From positions 1 through 64,000 of the forward strand of contig JAKFUL010000030.1 of assembly GCA_021732665.1 (NCBI GenBank): DNA of 64,000 nt. Direction: 5' to 3'. The position numbers and the translations under genes are program-made. Origin of the DNA: Acetobacteraceae bacterium. Its GTDB lineage: Bacteria; Pseudomonadota; Alphaproteobacteria; Acetobacterales; Acetobacteraceae. The notes under the pieces are model-generated. The model made no database searches. It saw only the letters and a list, made by a program, of their open reading frames with translations, and was not told the DNA's origin. This document shows, piece after piece, positions 10,187-18,496 of this stretch. The first letter of the stretch is position 1. Each line of letters begins with the position of its first letter.

Positions 10187-12075
10187 TCGGCGGACAACGC
10201 GTTCAGCAGCCGCAGGTTGAAACGCACATCCGAACGCGCGCGGAGTGCCGCGGCGAATTGCGCCTCGAGATCGCCCGCCACCGCCGTGGCCGTCTCGCCG
10301 CGCAGCGTGGCGAGGGCCTCGTCCTGGCCCTCCAGGCTGGGGCGGGCGATGCCGGTCAGCTGCACCACGGCAAAGCTGAGGGGGGCGGGGATCATCGTCA
10401 CCTCATCCTGCCGGAGTTCGAAGATCGGCGGCAGCAATTCACGCGGCACCGGGTTGCCGCCGCCGGGCTCGCGGCCGAAGGGGCCCAGCTCCTCGACGCT
10501 GGCCTCGGATTCCGCCGCGGCATCGGCCAGGGATTTCCCGGCGCGCGTCGCGGCCAGGATGGTGGCGGCGCGCCGTTCCTGATGGCGCCGCCGGGCATCG
10601 GCGATGAAGGCCTGCACCACCTCGGCGCGAATGCTCTCCAACGGCCGCAGCGCGGCGGGGATGATGCTGCGCAGCTCCACCGCGGCGAAGCCGTATTCGC
10701 CCTCGGCCAGCCGAGGCGCGGCGCCCTGGGCGGTCTGGAAGATTTCCTGCACCAGGGCGCGGCGGGCGGCGGCCGCGACCGGCAGCGCGACCTCCCGGCC
10801 CTGCTCGTCGCGGCCCTGCGCGTCGATCCTGATCGCCAGGAAGGTCATGCCGTTGCGGCTGGCGGTCTCGGCCAGGGTGGCGCCGCTGGCCAGGCTGTCC
10901 GTGATGGCGGCGCTGCGCTCGAAGGCGGTATCGGCGGCGCGTTCCGCGGCGATTTCCAGCCGCAACTCGCCGCGCACCTCGTCGATCGAGCGGGTGTGGC
11001 CCGCCTCGATGCTCGCCGCGCGCAGCACATGCCAGCCGAAGGGCGACTGCACCGGCGCCGAGACCGCGCCCAGCGCAAGCGCGAAGCCAGCCTCGGCCAG
11101 CACCGGCAGCGGCAGCGAGGCGCGGTCCACCACGCCGAGATCGTTGAACTGGCCGGAAGCCGCCTCGGCCTGGGTGATGATGGCGGCGGTGTCGGCGCCG
11201 GCGGCCCAGGCGGCGCTGATCGCCGCGGCCCCCTCCTGCGTCGGCACCAGCACCTGTTCCAGCCCGCGGCGCTCGGCGGTCTCGTAGCGGCCGCGATGGG
11301 CGGCGTAGCTGTCCTCGATCTCGCGCTCGCTCACCTCCATCTGGGGGATGAGGAGTGCCGCGTTCATCAGCGCCAGCCCCGCCTCACGGTATTCCGGGGA
11401 GGAGAAGCGGTCGGCGTTGTTCTCGTGGAAGCGTTCAAGCTGCGCCTCGGTCGGTGCCTCCGGCTCGGGGGCGTCGGCGAAGCGCAGCTCCACCAGGCTG
11501 ACCTCGCGTTGCTCGCCCTGCCAGGCCAGCAGGCGCTCGGCCAGCACCGGCGGCGCCACGGCGCCGGAGCGCACGGCATTGGTCAATTGCTGGCGTGCGA
11601 GGTCGGTGCGCAGCAGATTGAGGAAGCGCGGCTCGGTCAGGTCATTGCTCAGCAGGAAATTGTCGAACACCAGGCGGGAGAAGCGGCCGTCGGCGCCCTG
11701 GAAGCCGGGGATGGCGAAGATGTAGTCGCGCACCGCGGCGTCGGGCACCACCACGCCCATCCGGGTGATCTCGCGCCCCAGCACACGGTCGCTGACCAGA
11801 GCCTCCACCGCCTGCTGGGCCAGCGCCGCGCGGATGCGGGCATCGGGCTGGAAGCGGCCCTCGGTGGCGCGGTTGATCCGCTGCAACTCGCGCCGCAAAG
11901 CCTCCTGCGCCTCCTCCTGCTCGATGGGCTGGCCATCGACGCGCACCACCGCGGTGTCGCGGCCGAGGTTGCGCAGCATGTCCTCGATGCCCCAGGCGGC
12001 GAAGGACAGGATCAGAAGGACGAAAAGCACCTTGGCGAACCAGGTGCCGGCCAGGGCGCGGAGGGATGTCAACAT
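10183..12075 (-). CDS. ppiD: PpiD-type periplasmic peptidyl-prolyl isomerase/chaperone
   Basis: About 630 residues from ATG 12075 (MLTSLRALAGTW). A single N-terminal membrane helix (FAKVLFVLLILSFAAWG) is followed by a SurA/PpiD N-domain with VVRVDGQPIEQEEAQEALRRELQRI. Next comes a parvulin-like segment near residues 265-360 and a helical C-terminal region. It is an inner-membrane-anchored chaperone for newly exported proteins near the Sec translocon. A start at 12114 would add 13 non-conserved residues before the membrane anchor. It is divergent from tpiA. Confidence 0.87.
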   Translation of the reverse strand: MLTSLRALAGTWFAKVLFVLLILSFAAWGIEDMLRNLGRDTAVVRVDGQPIEQEEAQEALRRELQRINRATEGRFQPDARIRAALAQQAVEALVSDRVLGREITRMGVVVPDAAVRDYIFAIPGFQGADGRFSRLVFDNFLLSNDLTEPRFLNLLRTDLARQQLTNAVRSGAVAPPVLAERLLAWQGEQREVSLVELRFADAPEPEAPTEAQLERFHENNADRFSSPEYREAGLALMNAALLIPQMEVSEREIEDSYAAHRGRYETAERRGLEQVLVPTQEGAAAISAAWAAGADTAAIITQAEAASGQFNDLGVVDRASLPLPVLAEAGFALALGAVSAPVQSPFGWHVLRAASIEAGHTRSIDEVRGELRLEIAAERAADTAFERSAAITDSLASGATLAETASRNGMTFLAIRIDAQGRDEQGREVALPVAAAARRALVQEIFQTAQGAAPRLAEGEYGFAAVELRSIIPAALRPLESIRAEVVQAFIADARRRHQERRAATILAATRAGKSLADAAAESEASVEELGPFGREPGGGNPVPRELLPPIFELRQDEVTMIPAPLSFAVVQLTGIARPSLEGQDEALATLRGETATAVAGDLEAQFAAALRARSDVRFNLRLLNALSAE

Positions 12076-12186
12076 CGCGCCGGGATAGCCGAGCGGCGCC
12101 CGCTTGCCAAACACGAAGGAATCGGCCCGGGCTTGCTATCCAAAAAGAAAGATAAAGGTTAAGGGCGCAGGTCTGGGGAGAATAGT

Positions 12187-12945
12187 ATGACACCTGGCAT
12201 CAGGCCGTTCATCGCGGGCAACTGGAAAATGAATGGCACCTGGCGCGGCTCCATCGCGCTGGCGGATGCGGTGCGCGAGGCGGCGCCCTCGATCTATGCC
12301 GACCTGCTGGTCTGCCCGCCCTTCCTGCATGTGCACAGCGTGGCGCAGCGGCTGCTGGGCTGCCGCGTCGCCGTGGGCGGGCAGGATTGCCACGCCCAGC
12401 CCGCCGGCGCGCATACCGGCGATATCGGCGCGCCCATGCTGCGCGATGCCGGCGCTACCCATGTCATCCTCGGCCATTCCGAACGCCGGGCGAACCACGC
12501 CGAATCCAGCGACATCGTGCTGGCCAAGTGCCGGGCGGCGCTTGCGGCCGGCCTGCTGCCCATCATCTGCGTCGGCGAGACCCGCGCCGAGCGCGATGCC
12601 GGCGCGGCCCAGGCAGTGGTGGCCGAACAGCTGACCGAAAGCCTGCCGCTGGGCTTCGTCACCGCCGGCGGCATCATCGCCTATGAGCCGGTCTGGGCCA
12701 TCGGCACCGGTCTCAGCGCCACGGAAGACGATGTGGCCGCCATGCACGCCATGATCCGCCACAGGCTGGTGGATGCCTACGGCCCCGCGGCCCGGACCAC
12801 CCGGCTGCTCTATGGTGGCTCGGTCAAGCCCGCCAATGCCGCGGCGCTGCTGGCGCTGCCGGAGGTGGATGGCGCGCTGGTCGGCGGCGCCTCGCTCGTG
12901 GCCGCGGATTTCCTGGCCATTGCCCGCGCGGTTGCGGCGGAGTAG
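12187..12945 (+). CDS. tpiA: Triosephosphate isomerase
   Basis: 252 residues, full length for the family. FIAGNWKMNG carries Asn and Lys at the active site, GHSERR carries the electrophilic His, AYEPVWAIGTG carries the catalytic Glu and loop 6, and LYGGSVKP plus GALVGGASL bind phosphate. It interconverts dihydroxyacetone phosphate and glyceraldehyde-3-phosphate. A GGGGAG Shine-Dalgarno is 6-7 bases upstream of the ATG. The pair tpiA-secG is conserved in alphaproteobacteria, but pyrG does not follow here. Confidence 0.96.
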   Translation: MTPGIRPFIAGNWKMNGTWRGSIALADAVREAAPSIYADLLVCPPFLHVHSVAQRLLGCRVAVGGQDCHAQPAGAHTGDIGAPMLRDAGATHVILGHSERRANHAESSDIVLAKCRAALAAGLLPIICVGETRAERDAGAAQAVVAEQLTESLPLGFVTAGGIIAYEPVWAIGTGLSATEDDVAAMHAMIRHRLVDAYGPAARTTRLLYGGSVKPANAAALLALPEVDGALVGGASLVAADFLAIARAVAAE

Positions 12946-12955
12946 ACGCGGGCGC

Positions 12956-13267
12956 ATGTCCACCGTTCTCCTTGTTCTCCATATCTTCGTGACCCTGGCC
13001 CTGATCGGCCTCGTGCTCGTGCAGCGCAGCGAGGGCGGGGGCCTGGGCATCGGCTCCAGCCAGGGCATGGGCAGCTTCATGGGCGGGCGCGGCACCGCCA
13101 ACCTGCTGACACGCGCCACCGCCATCCTGGCCACCGCCTTCTTCGTGCTGTCGCTGCTGATGGCCTATCTGGACCGCGGCGCGGTGCAGCGGCGCTCCAT
13201 CCTCGACGTGCCGCCACCGGCCGCGGCCCCTGCTTCCCCCGCGGTGCCCGCGCCCGCCACCAACTGA
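12956..13267 (+). CDS. secG: Preprotein translocase subunit SecG
   Basis: 103 residues from ATG 12956, ten bases after tpiA. It has the two SecG membrane helices (VLLVLHIFVTLALIGLVLVQ and ATAILATAFFVLSLLMAYL) separated by the conserved RSEGGGLG, GSSQGMGSFMGGRGTANLLTR loop. A Pro/Ala-rich tail ends the protein. It is a component of the SecYEG channel. Confidence 0.92.
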   Translation: MSTVLLVLHIFVTLALIGLVLVQRSEGGGLGIGSSQGMGSFMGGRGTANLLTRATAILATAFFVLSLLMAYLDRGAVQRRSILDVPPPAAAPASPAVPAPATN

Positions 13268-13339
13268 GCGGGCCGCCCGGGTTCCTGACGCTCACGAAAG
13301 ATGTCAAAGCTTTTCCGGGAGTTCCGGAAGGGTGGATGC

Positions 13340-15010
13340 ATGATCTGGCGCCTTGTGCTGATGACGCTGCTGTTCTGCGCGCCGCTTGCCGCGCAGGACA
13401 CGCCGCGGCGGCCCATTGTCGTCGCCTCCCATCCGCTGGCCAGCGAGGCGGGGCTGGCCATCCTGCGCCAGGGCGGCAGCGCGCTGGACGCGGCCATCGC
13501 CATCCAGGCCGTGCTCACTTTGGTGGAGCCGCAATCCTCGGGCATCGGGGGCGGCGCCTTCCTGCTGCATCACGACGGCGCGCGCGGCGTGACCCTGGCC
13601 TGGGATGGGCGGGAGACGGCGCCGGCGGCGGCGCGTGGCGACCTGTTCATGGCCAATGGCCAGCCCATGGCGTTCGGCGCGGCGGTGGTGGGTGGCCGCA
13701 GCGTGGGCGTGCCGGGCGTGATGCGCATGCTGGAGGAGGCCTATCGCCAGCATGGCAGGCTGCCCTGGGGGCAACTCTTCCAGCCCGCCATCACTTTGGC
13801 GGATCAGGGGTTTTCGGTGTCCAACCGGCTGTCGCAGGCGATCGCGCTCAGCGCCACGGCGCTGCGACGGGACCAGGGGCTGGCCGCGCTGTACCTGCAG
13901 CCCGATGGCAGCGCCCTGCCGGCCGGCGCCACGCTGCGCAACCCGGCCCTGGCCGCCACGCTGCGCGCCCTGGCCGAGCAGGGCGCCGACGCGTTGCACC
14001 GCGGCCCGATCGCGGCCGACATCGCCCGCGTGGTCCGCGCCCACCCCAATGCCGGGCTGATGACGGCCGATGACCTGGCCGGCTACCAGCCGCTGCGTGC
14101 CCCCGCGCTGTGCCGGCCCTACCGCGCCTGGCGGGTCTGCGTGCCGCCGCCGCCCTCGGGCGGTCTCGCTGTGCTGCAGATCCTGGGCCTGCTGGAACAC
14201 ACCCAGATCGGCGTGCTGAACCCGACGGGGCCTGAGGCCGCGATGCTGCTGGGCGATGCCGGGCGCCTGGCCTTCGCCGACCGCAATCGCTATCTGGCCG
14301 ACCCGGCCGACCTGCCGGTGCCGGTCGCCGGGCTGCTGGACCCGAACTACCTGCTGCTGCGCGCCCAGGGGCTGAACCCGCTGCGCGCGATCAACGACCC
14401 GCGCCCGGGCAACCCGCGCTTCGGCGAGCCGCGCGGCAGCCAGCCGACCCAGCCGGAAGGCGGCACCGCGCATCTCTCGGTGCTGGATGAGCAGGGCAAT
14501 GCCGTCTCCATGACCACCACGGTCGAAGGCAATTTCGGCGCCCATATCGGCGTGGGCGGCTTCGTGCTGAACAATGAACTGACCGATTTCTCCTTCAGGC
14601 CGGAGATCGACGGGCTGCCGGTGGCCAACCGCGTGGCCGGCGGCAAACGCCCGCGCTCCAGCATGTCGCCGGCCATGGTGTTCGACCCGCAGGGGCGGCT
14701 GGTGGCGATCACCGGCTCGCCCGGCGGCAGCCGCATCATCGGCTATGTCGCGCAATCGCTGGTGGCGCTGCTGGATTGGGGGATGGAGCCGGCGGCGGCC
14801 GCGGCCCTGCCGCATGTCGGGCCGGCGAATAATGGCGTGGAGTTGGAGGAGAGCACCGCCGCCGCGCGCCTGGCCCCGGTGCTGCAGGAACGCGGCCTGC
14901 CCGTCGCCATCACCGCCATGCCGTCGGGGCTGAACATGATCCGCGTCTCGCCCAGCGCCACCATCGGCGGCGCCGACCCGCGACGCGAGGGCAGCGTGGC
15001 GGCGGATTGA
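13340..15010 (+). CDS. ggt: Gamma-glutamyltransferase, periplasmic
   Basis: About 556 residues. A signal peptide (MIWRLVLMTLLFCAPLAAQ) starts at ATG 13340 behind a GGAAGGGTGG Shine-Dalgarno; the ATG at 13301 would spoil the signal. GGT landmarks are SALDAAIAIQAVLTLVEPQSSGIGGGAFLL, the autoprocessing and nucleophile site in GGTAHLSVLDEQGN, KRPRSSMSPAMV and GSPGGSRIIG. The precursor self-cleaves before the Thr to give two subunits that transfer or hydrolyse gamma-glutamyl groups, for example from glutathione. Its position after secG is not a standard arrangement. Confidence 0.93.
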   Translation: MIWRLVLMTLLFCAPLAAQDTPRRPIVVASHPLASEAGLAILRQGGSALDAAIAIQAVLTLVEPQSSGIGGGAFLLHHDGARGVTLAWDGRETAPAAARGDLFMANGQPMAFGAAVVGGRSVGVPGVMRMLEEAYRQHGRLPWGQLFQPAITLADQGFSVSNRLSQAIALSATALRRDQGLAALYLQPDGSALPAGATLRNPALAATLRALAEQGADALHRGPIAADIARVVRAHPNAGLMTADDLAGYQPLRAPALCRPYRAWRVCVPPPPSGGLAVLQILGLLEHTQIGVLNPTGPEAAMLLGDAGRLAFADRNRYLADPADLPVPVAGLLDPNYLLLRAQGLNPLRAINDPRPGNPRFGEPRGSQPTQPEGGTAHLSVLDEQGNAVSMTTTVEGNFGAHIGVGGFVLNNELTDFSFRPEIDGLPVANRVAGGKRPRSSMSPAMVFDPQGRLVAITGSPGGSRIIGYVAQSLVALLDWGMEPAAAAALPHVGPANNGVELEESTAAARLAPVLQERGLPVAITAMPSGLNMIRVSPSATIGGADPRREGSVAAD

Positions 15011-15088
15011 CGCGCGTGGAATTCACTTGATCTTGCCAGCCACCCGGTAAATCCTCCCCAGGTCATTACGAGAACGGGATGAAAGACC

Positions 15089-16585
15089 ATGGGCGGCTTC
15101 CTCACCGATGATGATCTGAACGCGCTGCAACCGGCCGATGAGGTGATGTTCCCGTCGCCGATTCCGACCCAGGTCATCAGCTCCGACGAATTCTGGCCCA
15201 GCCCGCAAACCGAACGCCAGAAACAGGTCGAGGCCCGGATCAAGGCCATGGCCGATGATCTGGGTGCCAAGCAGGGCATGGACCGCCGGCGCTTCCTGCA
15301 AACCGCCTCCGGCATGGCCGCCGCCTTCCTCGCCATGAACGAGGTCTACGGGCCGCTCTACACCGTCTCCCGCGCCGAGGCGCAGCAGCCCGAGGCCGCC
15401 GCCGCCCGCCAGTCCAGCCTGGCCGGCCAGTTCATCATGGACGTGCACACCCACTTCCTGCGGCCCGACACGCGCATCATGACCTTCGTCCAGCAACGCC
15501 GCGCCGTCGGCCAGGCCGGCTGGAACCCCGCCCTGGTCGGGCGCGAGCAAAGCATCACCGACCTGATGGAAGCCAACTGGTTCAAGGAGGTGTTCCTCGA
15601 TTCCGACACCTCCGTCGCCATGATCTCCGGCGCGCCGTCGGACGATCCGCAGGACTGGTTCCTGACCAACGACATGAAATTCGACGCCCGCAAACGCGTC
15701 AACGACGCCGCCGGCACCCGCCGCGTCATGAGCCACGCCATCTTCACCCCCGGCCAGCCGGGCTGGATGGACGAGGTCGAGCGCGTCATCGAACAACTCC
15801 GCCCCGATAGCTGGAAAGGCTATACCGTCGGCGACAACACCAACAAACACCTGGCCCAATACCCCTGGCGGATGGATGACGAACGGCTGATGTACCCGTT
15901 CTACGAACGCATCCTGCGCGCCGGGAACAACATCGTCTGCGTCCACAAAGGCCTCTATCCGCAGCAGGTCACCAATCAGTTCCCGCATCTGCTGCCCTTC
16001 GCCGGCGTCGACGATGTGGGCAAGGCGGCGAAGGACTGGCCGCAGATCAACTTCGTCATCTACCACTCGGCCTATCGCTGGGTGGGCGGCGGCGGCGCCG
16101 GCGTGGGGATCGACCAGTTCAACCGCACCGGACGCGTCGACTGGACCACCGACCTGGCCGACATCCCCGGCAAATTCGGCGTCAACAACGTCTATGGCGA
16201 TCTGGGCCAGATCTTCGCGCAAACCACCGTCGTCGAACCCGGCCTCTGCGCCGCGCTGATGGGCACGCTCATCCGCGGCCTGGGGGCGGACCACGTCGTC
16301 TGGGGCACCGACGCCATCTGGACCGGCTCGCCACAATGGCAGATCGAAGCCCTGCGCCGCCTGGAAATCCCGGAAGACATGCAACGCGCCCACGGCTTCG
16401 CCCCGCTCGGCGCCGCCGACGGCCCGGTGAAACGCATGATCTTCGGCGACACCTCTGCGCGCATGTACAACTACCAACGCCGCGCCGACCTGCGGAACGA
16501 CCCAGTCGCACAAGCCAAAACCGACTACGCCGCCAACGGGCCGGGCCGCAGCAACCTGGCCTATGGCTACGTGGCGCGGGGATAG
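15089..16585 (+). CDS. Amidohydrolase (amidohydrolase_2) with internal Tat signal
   Basis: 498 residues. The metal-site motif DVHTHF is at about 118-123. Later conserved parts include NFVIYHSAYRWVGGGGAG and DHVVWGTDAIWTGSPQWQIEALRRL, typical of the amidohydrolase_2 superfamily (decarboxylases and lactonases). A twin-arginine motif RRRFLQTASG with a hydrophobic stretch lies at residues 66-83, so 63 residues precede it. That extension has normal coding bias and starts after GGGATGAAAG, so I keep ATG 15089. An internal ATG at 15278 would give a conventional Tat signal. The substrate is unknown. Confidence 0.8.
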   Translation: MGGFLTDDDLNALQPADEVMFPSPIPTQVISSDEFWPSPQTERQKQVEARIKAMADDLGAKQGMDRRRFLQTASGMAAAFLAMNEVYGPLYTVSRAEAQQPEAAAARQSSLAGQFIMDVHTHFLRPDTRIMTFVQQRRAVGQAGWNPALVGREQSITDLMEANWFKEVFLDSDTSVAMISGAPSDDPQDWFLTNDMKFDARKRVNDAAGTRRVMSHAIFTPGQPGWMDEVERVIEQLRPDSWKGYTVGDNTNKHLAQYPWRMDDERLMYPFYERILRAGNNIVCVHKGLYPQQVTNQFPHLLPFAGVDDVGKAAKDWPQINFVIYHSAYRWVGGGGAGVGIDQFNRTGRVDWTTDLADIPGKFGVNNVYGDLGQIFAQTTVVEPGLCAALMGTLIRGLGADHVVWGTDAIWTGSPQWQIEALRRLEIPEDMQRAHGFAPLGAADGPVKRMIFGDTSARMYNYQRRADLRNDPVAQAKTDYAANGPGRSNLAYGYVARG

Positions 16586-16827
16586 GGGCGGGAGCGCTGC
16601 CCGTCAGGGGGCTTTGCCCCCCGACACCCCCCACCAAAGGCCGAAAGGCCCTTGGAACCCATTGAATGATCGGGGCTGAGAGGGAGTGGGCTGGCGGTCA
16701 CGCTGTCTGAGCGGTCGCGCCGGCCCCCTCCCTCTCAGCCCCGATAAACCGACGACGGTCCAGGGCCGGCTCGGCCCTGGTGGGGGGTGCAGGGGGGCAA
16801 AGCCCCCATGCGGGCCACGCTCACGCC
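16586..16827. repeat. Composite GC-rich palindrome between convergent genes
   Basis: This gene-free stretch is a nest of inverted repeats. Outer arms of about 47-49 bases (16607-16653 and 16759-16807) match as imperfect reverse complements, each containing GGGGGCTTTGCCCCC and CACCCCCCACCA. Inside them is a perfect 17-bp pair (16669-16685 with 16729-16745). Each outer arm also contains a small GGCC-type hairpin. It lies between the ends of the amidohydrolase and pgi and could act as a bidirectional terminator. There is no T-run, so factor-independent termination is uncertain. A related palindrome occurs at 47963-48061. Confidence 0.75.
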
Positions 16828-18486
16828 CTACCCATCGCCCCGCAGCCGCAGCAGTTCCCGCAGCAGGCCGGTGGTGCTGGCGTCGTGTGGTGTTGTGCCC
16901 GTGCTGCCGGTTTCGAGTTCTTCCAGCAGCGGGTTGGCCAGTTGTTTGCCCAGTTCCACGCCCCATTGGTCGAAGGGGTTGATGTTCCACAGGGTGCCCA
17001 GGACCGAGACCTTGTGCTCGTACAGCGCGATGAGTTGCCCGAAGGTGAAGGGTTCCAGGCGTGGCAGCAGGATGGTGGTGCTGGGTCGGTCGCCGGGGAA
17101 GATGCGGTGGGGGAGGAGTTTTTCGATGGTGGCGGCGTCGGTGCCCGCGGCGGTCATTTCCGCGCGCACCGCGGCTTCGTCCTTGCCGGCCAACAGCCCT
17201 TCCGCCTGTGCCAGCCCGTGGGCGAGCAGGATGCGGTGGTTTTCCAGCCAGGGGTGGTCGGGGCGCGCGACCAGGATGAAGTCCACCGGCACCGGTTCCG
17301 GCCCCTGATGGACCATTTGCATGAAGCTGTGCTGGGCCGAGGAGCCGGGTTCGCCGAACACCACGGGCCCGGTCGCCTGGGTGATGGTTTCGCCTTCCAA
17401 GGTCACGCGCTTGCCCAGGCTTTCCATTTCCAGCTGTTGCAGGTGGGCGGGCAGGCGGCGCAGGCGTTCGTCATAGGGCAGCACGGCGCGCCGGTTCAGC
17501 CCCAGCGCATTGACGTGCCACACTTCGGCCAGCGCCATCAGCACCGGCATATTGGCTTCCAGCGGCGCCTTGAGGAAGTGCAGGTCCATGGCCCTGGCAC
17601 CTTCCAGCATGCGCTCAAAACTGTCCCATCCGAGGGCGAGCGCCAGCGAAAGCCCGATCGCCGACCACATCGAGAACCGCCCGCCGACATAATCGCCGAA
17701 GGGAAACACCCGCTCGGAGGGAATGCCGAAATCCGCGCAGGCCGCGAGGTTGGTGGAGAGGGCGGCCATGTGCGAGGCGGCGTTGGACTCGCCCAGCGTC
17801 TGCGCCAGCCAGCCTTTCACCAGCCGCGCATTGGCCATGGTTTCCTGGGTGGTGAAGGTCTTCGACGCCACCAGCACCAGGGTGCGTGCCGGGTCGATGG
17901 TGGCGAGGATGGCGCGCCAGCCATGCCCATCCACATTGCCCAGATGCAGCGCGGTCATCGGCGAGGCCGGGTTGACCAGCGCGCGCGTCGCCATCACCGG
18001 CCCCAGGTCGCTGCCGCCGATGCCGATGTTGAGAACATGGGTAAACCGCTGCCCGGTGGCGCCACGCAGCGCCCCGCCATGGATCGCCTGGGTGAAGGCG
18101 TGCATCCGGCTCAGCGTGGAATGGATCTCCGCCGCCACCGCCGCCCCGCCCGAGGCGCGGGTGGCGCCGGCCGGCGCGCGCAGCGCCATATGCAGGGCGC
18201 GGCGGTTTTCGGTGGTGTTGACGTGTTCGCCCGCCGCCATGGCGTCGCGCCGCGCTTCCACCCCCGTCACCCGCGCCAGATCCAGCAGCGCCGCCATGGC
18301 GCGCCCATCCAGCGCTGTCTTGCTGAGGTCGAGCAGCATGTTGTCGGCGCGGAAGGCGTAGCTTTCGAAGCGCTGCGGGTCGGCGGCGAAGAGCGGCCGG
18401 ATGGTGTCGGGCGCCGAGCCATCGGCCCTGGGCGATCTGCCCGCCGCCGTCACCGCCGCCCAGGCCTGTCTCACGCTGTGAACCAT
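16828..18486 (-). CDS. pgi: Glucose-6-phosphate isomerase
   Basis: 552 residues from ATG 18486 (MVHSVRQAWAAV). Conserved blocks are NIGIGGSDLGPVMATRAL, VASKTFTTQETMANA, FPFGDYVGGRFSMWSAIGL, the signature around GSSAQHSFMQMVHQG and NPFDQWGVELGK with the catalytic Glu. It interconverts glucose-6-phosphate and fructose-6-phosphate. The longer reading frame to 18573 overlaps the upstream peptidase and lacks homology. It follows the M16 peptidase gene by 10 bases. Confidence 0.95.
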   Translation of the reverse strand: MVHSVRQAWAAVTAAGRSPRADGSAPDTIRPLFAADPQRFESYAFRADNMLLDLSKTALDGRAMAALLDLARVTGVEARRDAMAAGEHVNTTENRRALHMALRAPAGATRASGGAAVAAEIHSTLSRMHAFTQAIHGGALRGATGQRFTHVLNIGIGGSDLGPVMATRALVNPASPMTALHLGNVDGHGWRAILATIDPARTLVLVASKTFTTQETMANARLVKGWLAQTLGESNAASHMAALSTNLAACADFGIPSERVFPFGDYVGGRFSMWSAIGLSLALALGWDSFERMLEGARAMDLHFLKAPLEANMPVLMALAEVWHVNALGLNRRAVLPYDERLRRLPAHLQQLEMESLGKRVTLEGETITQATGPVVFGEPGSSAQHSFMQMVHQGPEPVPVDFILVARPDHPWLENHRILLAHGLAQAEGLLAGKDEAAVRAEMTAAGTDAATIEKLLPHRIFPGDRPSTTILLPRLEPFTFGQLIALYEHKVSVLGTLWNINPFDQWGVELGKQLANPLLEELETGSTGTTPHDASTTGLLRELLRLRGDG

Positions 18487-18496
18487 CCGGCTATCC

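Noticed and set aside
12121-12186. Sigma-70 promoter for tpiA around TTGCTA and the AAAGATAAAGG stretch
   Set aside because: No -10 hexamer falls at acceptable spacing from the -35-like sequence, so I left it out.
13304-14815. 503-codon minus-strand open frame opposite ggt
   Set aside because: Low-complexity Arg/Gln/His composition without motifs; the plus strand has clear GGT catalytic blocks.
16607-16807. Composite palindrome as a CRISPR array
   Set aside because: The repeats are inverted, not direct; there is no regular spacing and there are no spacers.
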